DNA of 32,092 nt, taken from Actinomycetota bacterium. GTDB lineage: Bacteria > Actinomycetota > AC-67. This document shows positions 1-6,877 of the stretch, in pieces (position 1 is the stretch's first letter; every line of letters begins with the position of its first letter). The translations under genes were made by a program, and so were the position numbers. The stretch lies in the NCBI GenBank assembly GCA_041658565.1, contig JBAZZY010000030.1, positions 1-32,092 on the forward strand. Direction: 5' to 3'. The notes under the pieces were generated by a model. That model saw nothing but the letters and a program-made list of their open reading frames with translations. It had not been told where the DNA came from and made no database searches.

Positions 1-2
1 AC

Positions 3-263
3 GCCTCGGTCTACAAAGATGCCCAAGGCAGTGTGCTTGGAGTCTTCGCGGCCGCGCGCGACGTCACCGCGCAAAAGCAGGCTGAAGCCGAGATCGCCTT
101 GCAGCGAGGCAACGAGTTGGAGAGGTTGGCGGAACTCGAGCGGTTCCAGAAGCTTACCGTTGGGCGCGAACTCAAGATGATCGAGCTGAAGAAAGAGATC
201 GCCGATCTGACCGCAAGTTTGAGCCTTGCGAGGGGGTCTGTGCCGCCTCGGGGGGACGAGTGA
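3..263 (+). CDS. C-terminal part of a PAS-domain signalling protein (5' truncated by window)
   Basis: The open frame enters from the left edge (codons in frame from base 3) and stops at the TGA at 261-263. The visible residues start with the end of a PAS/PAC domain: a Lys-Asp-x-x-Gly turn, then GVFAAARDVTAQKQAE, the usual last PAC strand and linker. A charged, probably coiled-coil helix rich in Glu, Leu and Lys follows, including VGRELKMIELKKEIADL. No kinase core follows, so the protein ends soon after the PAS domain and helix. It probably senses a signal and acts with the kinase encoded next, whose GTG start overlaps this stop by 4 bp (GTGA), indicating translational coupling. The N-terminal domains are outside the window, so the full architecture is unknown. 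Confidence 0.75.
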   Translation, partial: ASVYKDAQGSVLGVFAAARDVTAQKQAEAEIALQRGNELERLAELERFQKLTVGRELKMIELKKEIADLTASLSLARGSVPPRGDE

Positions 264-1108
264 AGACGCCGCCCGCGGAGGCTTGGATACCGGCAGTAGA
301 CGGTCGGGTCGATGCTTCGGCCTACGCGAGGGCGATTCTCAACATCCTCGAGGACTTCAGCGACGAGAAGACGCGGCTCAACGATACGCAGCGCGCGGTC
401 ATGAACATCCTGGAGGACTTCGACCTCGAGAAGCGCAAAGTCGCGGAACTGGAGATGTTCGCTTATGTCGCCTCTCACGATCTCCAGGAGCCGCTGCGGA
501 TGATCACCAGCTACACGCAGCTCTTGGCCAAGCGGTACGCCGGGAGGCTCGACGCGGACGCCGACGATTTCATCGGCTTCGTCGTCGACGGAACCAAGAG
601 GATGCAAGCGCTGATTCGGGACTTGCTCGAATACTCCAACGTTGGTTCGACGGAACTTGATCTGCGTGCCGCGGATTGCGAGCAGGTTCTCCGAGGCGTG
701 CTTGCCAACCTCGAAAGCCTCATGGCGGAGTCCGGCGCGACCCTGACGCACGACCCTCTGCCGACGGTTCTCGCGGACTCGTCGCAATTGGCTCAACTTC
801 TTCAGAACCTGGTGACGAATGCCGTCAAGTTCCGCGGCGCGCGCGCGCCCGTCGTCCACGTGGGAGCCGAGCCTGTGGTGGGCGGATGGCGCCTGTCTGT
901 TCGCGACAACGGCATCGGGATCGATCACGCGTACGCCGAGAGCGTGTTCGAAGCCTTCCGGCGACTCAACCCGCGTGACTACCCGGGCACCGGCGTGGGG
1001 CTTGCGATCTGCAAGCGAATCGTGGAACGCCATGGGGGTCGAATCTGGGTGGAATCGGTGGTGGGCGAGGGTTCAACGTTCTTCGTCATCTTGAGCCGCG
1101 TCCCATGA
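260..1108 (+). CDS. Sensor histidine kinase (phytochrome-type HisKA plus HATPase)
   Basis: This 282-residue soluble kinase has no membrane segment. Residues 20-60 hold a signalling helix with the motif NILEDF twice (28-33 and 49-54), 21 residues apart. The H-box ASHDLQEPLR places the phospho-acceptor at His73. The HATPase domain shows the N-box LLQNLVTNAVK (Asn187), the G1 box DNGIGID (216-222), the F-box VFEAFRRL and the G2 box GTGVGLAICK. The SHDLQEPLR form of the H-box is typical of phytochrome-like and light/redox kinases. The GTG at 260 overlaps the preceding stop, with a G-rich run (GGGGGGA) just upstream. The receiver gene follows with an ATGA overlap, so kinase and receiver are probably cognate partners. 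The signal is unknown and would be supplied by the upstream PAS protein. Confidence 0.93.
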   Translation: MKTPPAEAWIPAVDGRVDASAYARAILNILEDFSDEKTRLNDTQRAVMNILEDFDLEKRKVAELEMFAYVASHDLQEPLRMITSYTQLLAKRYAGRLDADADDFIGFVVDGTKRMQALIRDLLEYSNVGSTELDLRAADCEQVLRGVLANLESLMAESGATLTHDPLPTVLADSSQLAQLLQNLVTNAVKFRGARAPVVHVGAEPVVGGWRLSVRDNGIGIDHAYAESVFEAFRRLNPRDYPGTGVGLAICKRIVERHGGRIWVESVVGEGSTFFVILSRVP

Positions 1109-1548
1109 TTGCGCGCTCCGGAGAGCCGGTGGAGATTCTCCTGGTCGACGACCACCCGGGTGACGTGCGCCTGACCGAGGAGGCTTTTGCGGAGTGCCGG
1201 GTGCGGACCAACCTCAGCGTGGCCGTCGATGGCGAAGAAGCGATGGCGTTCCTGCGGAGGGAGGGGGAGTTCGCCGAGGCGCCCCGCCCGGCGCTCATTA
1301 TTCTTGACCTGAACCTCCCGAAGAAGAACGGCATGAGGGTTCTAACCGAGATTCGCGCTGATCCGACGTTGTCGGAGATCCCCGTCATCGTCCTGACGAC
1401 CTCGACTTCCGAGAAGGACATTGCTGAGGCGTATCAACGCCACGCGAACTGCTACATCACGAAGCCGGTGGATCTGGACAAGTTCTTCGAGGTCGTCCGT
1501 CTCATCGAGAGTTTCTGGCTGATGATCGTAGAGTTACCCCGGAGGTGA
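1105..1548 (+). CDS. Single-domain response regulator (Rcp1-like receiver)
   Basis: This 147-residue protein consists of one receiver domain with no output domain. The acidic pair is Asp15-Asp16 in ILLVDDHPGD, the phospho-acceptor is Asp68 in LIILDLNLPKKNG, the conserved Thr/Ser lies in VIVLTTS, and the Lys is Lys120 in CYITKPVDLDKF. The DDHPGDVRL and LDLNLPKKNG wording is typical of Rcp1-type receivers that pair with phytochrome-like kinases. The ATG at 1105 overlaps the kinase stop (ATGA). Without an output domain it probably relays phosphate or acts by protein contact, perhaps with the receiver-kinase encoded next. Confidence 0.93.
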   Translation: MIARSGEPVEILLVDDHPGDVRLTEEAFAECRVRTNLSVAVDGEEAMAFLRREGEFAEAPRPALIILDLNLPKKNGMRVLTEIRADPTLSEIPVIVLTTSTSEKDIAEAYQRHANCYITKPVDLDKFFEVVRLIESFWLMIVELPRR

Positions 1549-1552
1549 CGCC

Positions 1553-2701
1553 TTGACCAACGACTTACTTCGGGTTCTGGTGATCGAGGACAACCCCGGG
1601 GACGCGCGCCTGGTCTCGGAGATGCTGTCCGAGGTGGACAAGCTTGGGTTTCGCGTCGAGATCGCAACGCGGCTGAGTGAAGGTCTCGCTCAGTTGGCCG
1701 AAGGCGGGTTGGATGTCGTTCTGCTCGACCTGGGATTGCCCGACACCCAAGGTCTCGATTCAATCACCAGGATCAACAGAGAAGCCCCATCCGTGCCGGT
1801 GGTGGTCCTCACGGTCTCGGATGAAGAGGCGCTGATCCGCGGGGCAGTGGGGGCGGGGGCGCAGGGCTTCTTCGTCAAGGGCGAGCCCAAGCCCGAGTTG
1901 CTCGCCCGCACCTTGTGGCACGCCGTCGAGCGGCAACGCATGCTCAACGCACTTGAGCAAGCGTACGAGGCCGAGCGAATCTCCGCGGAGCGGTTGAGGA
2001 AACTCGATCAACTCAAGAATGATTTCATCAGCATCGTTTCCCACGATCTTCGCTCGCCCTTGACGACGATCGCCGGCTTCGCATCGACCCTCTTCGACAA
2101 CTGGGAATCTTTCAGCGACCAGGAGCGGCGCAAGTTCCTGAAGACGATCGAACTCAACGCTATGGAGATGGACAACCTGATCGACGAACTCGTCGATTTG
2201 GCGCGGATCGAGTCGGGGAATCTGAGCCTGGATGTCGCGCCTTTCGATCTGTTGGACATGATCGGGCGGGTCGTCTTCGAGATGGCCACGGTGGCCGGCC
2301 GCACATACGCGCTCGATGCACCCTCCGACGGATGTCCACCGGCACTCGGGGACGAAGGGCGTCAGCGGCAGATCTTCAGGAATCTGTTTTCCAACGCGCT
2401 CAAGTTCTCGTCTTCGGACAAGCCTGTCGAGGTGTCGGTGGTTCCGCGCGACGCAATGATTGAGGTAGCCGTGCGCGATCGTGGCGTCGGCATCTCCGAA
2501 GAGGCGATGCCTGCGATCTTTCAGAAGTTCTCTCCCTCCCGAATCCCGGAGAGCGGGAAGAGATCAGGCACGGGACTCGGGTTGTACATCTGCAAGTTCT
2601 TCGTCGAGGCCCAGGGGGGCACGATCCGCGTCGAGAGCCGCGTCGGCGAAGGTTCGACGTTCATCTACACGGTCCCAATGGCTGAAGCCCCCACCGATTG
2701 A
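1553..2701 (+). CDS. Receiver-histidine kinase (REC-HisKA-HATPase)
   Basis: This 382-residue protein has an N-terminal receiver (about 5-125; IEDNPGD acidic pocket, Asp59 in VVLLDLGLP, Lys109 in FFVKGEP). A short coiled coil (about 130-155) leads to a HisKA domain with His164 in IVSHDLRSPL. The HATPase domain has an N-box (RNLFSNALKFSS), a G1 box (DRGVGISEEAM) and a G2 box (GTGLGLYICKFFVEAQGG). It is soluble and would act as a second-tier kinase whose activity is set by phosphorylation of its own receiver. The start is TTG at 1553, chosen because a good Shine-Dalgarno (GGAGGTG, 1541-1547) sits 5 bases upstream across the stop of the preceding gene. It is the last gene of the signalling operon and is followed by two hairpins. 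Confidence 0.92.
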   Translation: MTNDLLRVLVIEDNPGDARLVSEMLSEVDKLGFRVEIATRLSEGLAQLAEGGLDVVLLDLGLPDTQGLDSITRINREAPSVPVVVLTVSDEEALIRGAVGAGAQGFFVKGEPKPELLARTLWHAVERQRMLNALEQAYEAERISAERLRKLDQLKNDFISIVSHDLRSPLTTIAGFASTLFDNWESFSDQERRKFLKTIELNAMEMDNLIDELVDLARIESGNLSLDVAPFDLLDMIGRVVFEMATVAGRTYALDAPSDGCPPALGDEGRQRQIFRNLFSNALKFSSSDKPVEVSVVPRDAMIEVAVRDRGVGISEEAMPAIFQKFSPSRIPESGKRSGTGLGLYICKFFVEAQGGTIRVESRVGEGSTFIYTVPMAEAPTD

Positions 2702-2723
2702 CGCGGACTGGTCTGAGTCCGCG
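2702..2723 (+). terminator. Stem-loop directly after the kinase operon
   Basis: Eight-base arms (CGCGGACT at 2702-2709, AGTCCGCG at 2716-2723) flank a 6-base loop and begin right after the stop codon of the receiver-kinase gene. There is no T-tract, so it is either an imperfect intrinsic terminator or an mRNA 3'-end stabiliser. Confidence 0.5.
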
Positions 2724-2763
2724 GACTGGAACCGGGCAGGAGATCCCGGGCAGGTGTGCACCT

Positions 2764-2810
2764 GAGTACTCGCGCCTGGCGCACATCATTTGCGCCAGGC
2801 GCGAGTACTC
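2764..2810. terminator. Perfect 20-bp inverted repeat, probable strong or bidirectional transcript-end hairpin
   Basis: The arms at 2764-2783 and 2791-2810 are perfectly complementary over 20 bp around the 7-base loop CATCATT. The arms contain GAGTACTC and GCGCCTGGCGC. A smaller dyad (AGGTG/CACCT, 2752-2763) lies directly before it. It sits between the kinase operon and the amt promoter region. There is no T-tract on either side, so Rho-independent termination is not certain. A protein-binding dyad or a remnant mobile repeat are alternatives. Confidence 0.55.
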
Positions 2811-2856
2811 GCACCCAGATGTGGCTCCGGTGCGGGGAGAAGGCGCGCGTCCGGGG

Positions 2857-2905
2857 GAAACACATAATTAACCTGCGCGTAACGTGGGCGGAAACGTTCG
2901 GAAAC
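2857..2905 (+). promoter_or_regulatory. GlnR-like nitrogen-control operator upstream of amt (five tandem half-sites)
   Basis: Five half-sites of the type GAAAC/GTNAC occur in one orientation: GAAAC (2857-2861), TTAAC (2868-2872), GTAAC (2879-2883), GAAAC (2891-2895) and GAAAC (2901-2905). The spacers are 6, 6, 7 and 5 bases, so the AAC cores recur about every 11 bp. The actinobacterial GlnR consensus is alternating GTnAC and GAAAC half-sites with 6-base spacers. The position before amt-glnB matches the classic GlnR target. A possible -10 (TAGATT, 2916-2921) would start transcription near 2928, placing the box in an activator position. The half-sites are seen; the assignment to GlnR is inferred. 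Confidence 0.6.
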
Positions 2906-2960
2906 AGCCGGCCCGTAGATTCCTTGAGACCGCGGACGACGGCTCTCTCGGGGGTACACG

Positions 2961-4331
2961 ATGCCAACCATGAATACCGGCGATACGGCATGGATCATTG
3001 TTGCTTCGGCGCTGGTGATGTTCATGACGCCGGGACTTGCGCTGTTCTACGGTGGCTTGGTTCGGCAGAAGAACGTGCTTTCGACGTTCATGCACTCGTT
3101 CTTCGCGCTCGGCCTGGTGACGGTCGTCTTCGTGCTGGTCGGGTATTCGTTGGGATTCGGCGGTGACCACGCGGGGTTCATCGGAGGATTCGACTTCTTT
3201 GGACTCAAGAACGTGGCGTTTGACGCCGCGGGGCCGAAGGTGTGTTGCGCGCCCGGGGCCGCGCCCGGTTTATTGTCGGGGGCGACGCCGCACCTGGCTT
3301 TCATGCTCTTCCAGTTGATGTTCGCGGTGATCACTCCCGCGTTGATCTCGGGGGCGTTTGCCGAACGCACCAAGTTCTCCGGCATGGCCGTCTTCTTCGC
3401 GCTGTGGTCGTTGCTGGTCTACAGCCCGGTCGCCCACTGGGTTTGGGCGGGCGGATGGCTGTTCGATCGAGGAGTGCTCGACTTCGCAGGTGGAACGGTT
3501 GTGCACATCAATGCAGGTGTCGCGGCGCTGGTGTTTGCGGTGTATCTGGGTAAGCGCCAAGGCTGGCCGCGAGAGATCGCGCCGCCGCACAACGTAACGA
3601 TGACGTTGCTGGGCGCTGGGATTCTGTGGTTCGGTTGGTTTGGGTTCAACGGAGGTTCTGCGCTGGCCGCAAACGGTATTGCGGTGAGCGCGATCGTTGC
3701 GACGCACTGCGCTGCCGCCGCGGCGATGCTCGGATGGGCGATTCCCGAATGGCTGCGCCACAAGAAGGTCACTGCCGTCGGTGCGGCCTCCGGCGCAGTC
3801 GCGGGACTCGTTGCGATCACGCCGGCGGCTGGATTTGTTCGTCCGTGGGCGGCACTCGTTATCGGGCTGGTCGCCGGAGCGGTGTGCTACTTCGCGGTGA
3901 ACCTGAAATTCCGCTTCGGCTACGACGACTCACTGGACGTTGTTGGAGTGCACCTGGTCGGGGGGATCATCGGGGCGCTGGCGACCGGTGTGTTTGCCGA
4001 GATCGCAGTGAACGCCGCCGGAGACAACGGGGCGTTGTTCGGTAACCTCGGGCAATTGGCGGACCAGGCGCTCGGAATCGCAGTGACGATCGGGTACTCG
4101 GCAGTGTTGTCTCTGGGGATTCTGTGGTTCGTCGACAAGACCGTCGGGATTCGTCTGTCGCAGGACGACGAACTGGTCGGGGCCGACCTCACCCAGCACG
4201 GTGAGGCCGCGTATTCCAGTGGCGACGTCGGAGCCCACATTGGGCACATGGCTGCCTCCGTCCCATGGGGTCATTCCGGTGGGTTCTCGGCTAGCCTGTC
4301 GGACACACGTCAGGGGAGGCAGGGCGAATGA
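2961..4331 (+). CDS. amt: Ammonium transporter (Amt/MEP/Rh family)
   Basis: This 456-residue integral membrane protein (about 11 helices) conducts ammonium/ammonia across the cytoplasmic membrane. The N-terminus shows the family pattern FMTPGLALFYGGLVRQKNVLS. The signature region around FSGMAVFFALWSLLVYSPVAHWVW is present. The two pore histidines are recognisable in FAGGTVVHINAG and VVGVHLVGGIIG. A Cys/Gly-rich loop (KVCCAPGAAPGLLSGA, about 94-109) between helices is longer than in E. coli AmtB. The cytoplasmic tail (about 400-456) is also long. The start is ATG at 2961; another ATG lies three codons later. Its stop overlaps the P-II start by 4 bp (ATGA), the usual amtB-glnK arrangement in which P-II plugs the channel when nitrogen is plentiful. 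It is probably regulated by the GlnR-like box upstream. Confidence 0.97.
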   Translation: MPTMNTGDTAWIIVASALVMFMTPGLALFYGGLVRQKNVLSTFMHSFFALGLVTVVFVLVGYSLGFGGDHAGFIGGFDFFGLKNVAFDAAGPKVCCAPGAAPGLLSGATPHLAFMLFQLMFAVITPALISGAFAERTKFSGMAVFFALWSLLVYSPVAHWVWAGGWLFDRGVLDFAGGTVVHINAGVAALVFAVYLGKRQGWPREIAPPHNVTMTLLGAGILWFGWFGFNGGSALAANGIAVSAIVATHCAAAAAMLGWAIPEWLRHKKVTAVGAASGAVAGLVAITPAAGFVRPWAALVIGLVAGAVCYFAVNLKFRFGYDDSLDVVGVHLVGGIIGALATGVFAEIAVNAAGDNGALFGNLGQLADQALGIAVTIGYSAVLSLGILWFVDKTVGIRLSQDDELVGADLTQHGEAAYSSGDVGAHIGHMAASVPWGHSGGFSASLSDTRQGRQGE

Positions 4332-4666
4332 AACTTGTCACGGCAATCGTGAAGCCGTTCAAGCTGGAGGAGGCCAAGGAGGCTCTGCGCGCGGTCGGCA
4401 TACAAGGCATGACCGTGACCGAGACTCGGGGGTTCGGTCGCCAGCGCGGGCACACCGAGGTCTACCGCGGCGCGGAGTATCAAGTGGATTTCGTTCCCAA
4501 GGTCAAGATCGAAGTCATCTGCGAGGACGCGCAGGTCGAGCAGGTAGTGGAGGCAGTGATGACCGCCGCGCGCACCGGCAAGATCGGCGACGGCAAGATC
4601 TTCGTCACCACAGCCGAGCAGGTGTACCGGATTCGTACCGGAGAGGCCGGCGGGGACGCCATCTGA
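4328..4666 (+). CDS. glnB: Nitrogen regulatory protein P-II (GlnB/GlnK)
   Basis: This 112-residue protein is the normal full length for P-II. It starts MKLVTAIVKPFKLEEAKEAL. The T-loop signature TEVYRGAEYQVDF carries Tyr51, the site uridylylated or adenylylated in other bacteria, and Tyr46. The B-loop TGKIGDGKIFV and the C-terminal ATP-binding segment (VYRIRTGEAG) are intact. P-II trimers bind ATP/ADP and 2-oxoglutarate and report nitrogen status. Coupling to amt (ATGA overlap; GGGAGG ribosome site about 10 bases upstream) suggests the GlnK role of gating the transporter, although sequence alone does not separate GlnB from GlnK. A hairpin terminator follows 22 bases downstream. Confidence 0.97.
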   Translation: MKLVTAIVKPFKLEEAKEALRAVGIQGMTVTETRGFGRQRGHTEVYRGAEYQVDFVPKVKIEVICEDAQVEQVVEAVMTAARTGKIGDGKIFVTTAEQVYRIRTGEAGGDAI

Positions 4667-4688
4667 CTACGGCGAGACCGACAGCGAG

Positions 4689-4717
4689 GAGCCCGGGATT
4701 CCGGGCTCTTGCGTTTT
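4689..4717 (+). terminator. Rho-independent terminator of the amt-glnB operon
   Basis: The arms GAGCCCGG (4689-4696) and CCGGGCTC (4701-4708) enclose a GATT loop and are followed by the T-rich run TTGCGTTTT. This is a standard intrinsic terminator 22 bases after the P-II stop. Confidence 0.85.
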
Positions 4718-4932
4718 CCCCCACTTATGCGATCTGTCTGAAATGTGATTTCGCGAGCCGGTTTCCATCGGTTTCCGCTGGTGAGGTGTGTACTCGGGCT
4801 GCGTGACGAATGGCCGCAACGCGGCGAATCCTTCCATCCGGCGTCGCGGGGAGCACATGCCTCACCGTAAAATTGGCTCGCCCGAAGAAGTCCTCGGGCC
4901 GTCGCTCACTTCGAATCCGAGAAGAGGTACCG

Positions 4933-5487
4933 ATGAAGCGAATCCTGTTGGCCGCCCTCGCGGTGGCAGCCGTTCTCCCCGTCGTTCCCGCGCGCGCCAC
5001 TACGACCCCTGTGTTGAGGGGCACACACACTTTTCCGGTGGCTGAGGCGCTTCCTTGTGCCGGTGTCTGCTCGTACTTGGTCCCGCACACGTCGGACCCG
5101 GAGGCCTTTGTTGCGAGCTGGAACCTGCTCGAAGACGACCCTCAGGACCGCCAGACCACGTTCGCGTGCACCGAGCCCAGTCCCGCGGGGTCGTTCCTTG
5201 ATGTCACGCTGAACGTTCCGTCGAAGGCGAACTTCTTGAAGATCGAGGCAACGCCGACGATCGATTGGGACATCGTGCTGTGTCTTCCCGGCAACAAGGG
5301 CATGGTCGCGTTTGAGGACGTGCCGTACCTAGAGGACTGTCCCGCCGGATGCCTCACCGTGATCCAGTTGAGGATCAGGCCTGCGACGGGCAAGAAGCCC
5401 GCGCAGTATTCGAAGCTGGTTCTGCGGGCTTACAACTTCTCCGACGTCCAAGACCTGACCGCGACTTGGGGCTTCTACACCGTCTAG
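4933..5487 (+). CDS. Small secreted protein of unknown function, Cys-containing, beta-rich
   Basis: This is a 184-residue protein. Residues 1-23 are a clear Sec signal peptide (MKRILLAALAVAAVLPVVPARA, cleavage expected after ARA). The mature part has six cysteines, in pairs such as CAGVC and CPAGC, and alternating hydrophobic strands (FLDVTLNVPS, LTVIQLRIRPA, KLVLRAYNF), so it is probably a disulphide-stabilised beta-sandwich exported from the cell. I do not recognise the family. An in-frame ATG lies upstream at 4810, but the ATG at 4933 is preferred because it begins the signal peptide and has AGAGG 8 bases before it. It stands alone between two terminators, so it is probably monocistronic. 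Confidence 0.8.
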   Translation: MKRILLAALAVAAVLPVVPARATTTPVLRGTHTFPVAEALPCAGVCSYLVPHTSDPEAFVASWNLLEDDPQDRQTTFACTEPSPAGSFLDVTLNVPSKANFLKIEATPTIDWDIVLCLPGNKGMVAFEDVPYLEDCPAGCLTVIQLRIRPATGKKPAQYSKLVLRAYNFSDVQDLTATWGFYTV

Positions 5488-5494
5488 CCGAAGG

Positions 5495-5535
5495 CGACGA
5501 AGCGGGGCGGGCTTGCTCGCCCCGCTTCGTCGTTT
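5495..5535 (+). terminator. Strong Rho-independent terminator
   Basis: Perfect 15-bp arms (5495-5509 and 5518-5532) flank an 8-base loop and are followed by TTT. It lies 7 bases after the stop of the secreted-protein gene. The symmetric stem could also stop transcription from the other side. Confidence 0.9.
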
Positions 5536-5821
5536 CCGCAGTCGTTGCGAATGCGCTGTGCGCGCGCGCGCATTGGCAGGATGTCGCGCATGGCGCAACG
5601 AGCCTATTCGCAATAGGCCGGTGTGCCTGCGGAAAAGTGGCGCGCGCCGGACCACGCCACGAATCTGCCATGAATGCGGATGCGATCTCACTCCATCGGG
5701 CTATTGGCCCGGTCCGCAAGTCCTATAACAATCAAGTCGAGTCGCGAAATAGGTTGCGACTCATGGGATCGCGACACCGCAGGTAGACGAAACATCTGCT
5801 TGGACTCCGTGGAGGTGCAAC
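5533..5821. other. Intergenic region ahead of the glycan locus, with small hairpins
   Basis: No convincing gene is seen here. It holds an alternating GC run (about 5562-5571), a 7-bp hairpin (GCCTATT/AATAGGC, 5602-5618), a TATAAC hexamer (5724-5729) that could be a -10 although no good -35 lies 16-18 bases upstream, and a second 7-bp stem-loop (GAGTCGC/GCGACTC, 5739-5762) that would fall near the 5' end of the transcript. The ribosome site GGAGGTG of the next gene is at 5810-5816. I could not match it to any known riboswitch class. Confidence 0.5.
5739..5762 (+). promoter_or_regulatory. Stem-loop in the probable 5' leader of the glycan operon
   Basis: The arms GAGTCGC (5739-5745) and GCGACTC (5756-5762) surround a 10-base AT-richer loop, starting about 10 bases after a possible -10 (TATAAC). 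It could stabilise the mRNA 5' end or be an operator dyad. No function is proven by sequence. Confidence 0.35.
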
Positions 5822-6877
5822 GTGCCGAATCGCTCTGGTCCGATTCGCCGTTCGACTCCCGACGTCTCGGTTATCGTCCCGGTCAAGAACGAGGCGCCGA
5901 GCATTCGCTCGTTGTTCGACGCGGTCGGTGCGGCTCTTGCCGGTCGCACTTTTGAAGTTCTGTTCGTGGACGACGGCAGCACCGACGCATCCGCGGAAGT
6001 GTTGCGAGAGCTCGTGCGCCACGATCCCCGTGCGCGGGCGCTCCGGCTCCGAGCCAATTTTGGCAAGTCGGCCGCACTGTCGGCCGGCTTCCGTGAGGCG
6101 CGCGGAGCCGTCGTCGTCACGATCGACGGCGACCTGCAGGACGAGCCGGGGGATATCCCGGCGATGATCGACAAGCTCGGCGATGGAGTCGAGTTGGTGA
6201 GCGGATGGAAGGTGCGGCGCCGGGACTCGTGGACTCGGCGCGCGGCGTCGAAGGTCTTCAACGCAGTCACTCGCTCTGTTACCGGAGTACGCCTGCACGA
6301 TTTCAACTGTGGATTGAAGGCGTACACGGCGGCTTGCGCGAAGGACTTGGCGCCGTACTGCTATGGAGAACTGCACCGGTATCTTCCCGCCATTGCGCAC
6401 GATCGGGGATTCGGGATCGCGGAGATGCCGGTCCGTCATCATCCTCGCCTGCACGGGAAGTCCCGCTACGGTCTGGAGCGATACTTCCGGGGTCTTCTGG
6501 ATCTGATCACCGTGGTGTTCACGTCCAAGTACGCGCGGAGGCCGCTGCACGCGTTCGGGGGCGTCGGAAGCGTGCTTCTGGTGTTGTCGGTCGCGGGGTT
6601 TGCGTCGCTCGCCGTGCAGCACTTCGCATTCGGGTCGGCTGCGGCAACTGCGGGGCTGGCTGCGGTCAGCGCCCTCGCGCTCGTCATCGGGATGCAGTTC
6701 ATCCTGACCGGGCTGGTTGCGGAAGTCGTCGCAAGACCGCGAAGCGCGACTGTGCCGTTCGCCGAGGTTCCATTGTTCCACTCGGAGGGAATGACGCACT
6801 CCGCGCATCCGCCGTCGGTGATCGTGCTTTCCGACGTCGGAGCGCGGGACGGGTATCGAGGGAGTGCGGGAAGATGA
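5822..6877 (+). CDS. Family 2 glycosyltransferase, DPM1/ArnC-like, membrane anchored (probable polyprenyl-phosphate sugar synthase)
   Basis: This 351-residue protein has a GT-A domain at 14-230 (VSVIVPVKNEAPS, FVDDGSTD at 49-55, IDGDLQDEPGD with the metal-binding DxD at 102-104). Two hydrophobic segments follow (about 242-262 and 272-300), the layout of DPM1/ArnC/GtrB enzymes that load a sugar from a nucleotide donor onto polyprenyl phosphate. Polyprenyl-phosphate sugars feed GT-C transferases, and a GT-C domain is encoded three genes downstream, so it is the likely supplier of that donor (inference). The start is GTG at 5822 with GGAGGTG 5 bases upstream. Its end overlaps the next gene by ATGA. 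The sugar is unknown. Confidence 0.9.
   Translation: MPNRSGPIRRSTPDVSVIVPVKNEAPSIRSLFDAVGAALAGRTFEVLFVDDGSTDASAEVLRELVRHDPRARALRLRANFGKSAALSAGFREARGAVVVTIDGDLQDEPGDIPAMIDKLGDGVELVSGWKVRRRDSWTRRAASKVFNAVTRSVTGVRLHDFNCGLKAYTAACAKDLAPYCYGELHRYLPAIAHDRGFGIAEMPVRHHPRLHGKSRYGLERYFRGLLDLITVVFTSKYARRPLHAFGGVGSVLLVLSVAGFASLAVQHFAFGSAAATAGLAAVSALALVIGMQFILTGLVAEVVARPRSATVPFAEVPLFHSEGMTHSAHPPSVIVLSDVGARDGYRGSAGR

Noticed and set aside
2764..2810. Long inverted repeat considered as an integron attC or transposon end
   Set aside because: There are no attC core sites, no integrase or transposase gene and no target duplication nearby.
4759..4783. Two GTTTC elements 10 bases apart, considered as a second GlnR site (reverse orientation) before the secreted-protein gene
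   Set aside because: Only two half-sites with the wrong spacing, and the downstream gene has no nitrogen link.
5533..5821. Possible cyclic-di-GMP or other riboswitch before the glycan operon
   Set aside because: The conserved GEMM core sequences and helices were not found; only simple hairpins are present.
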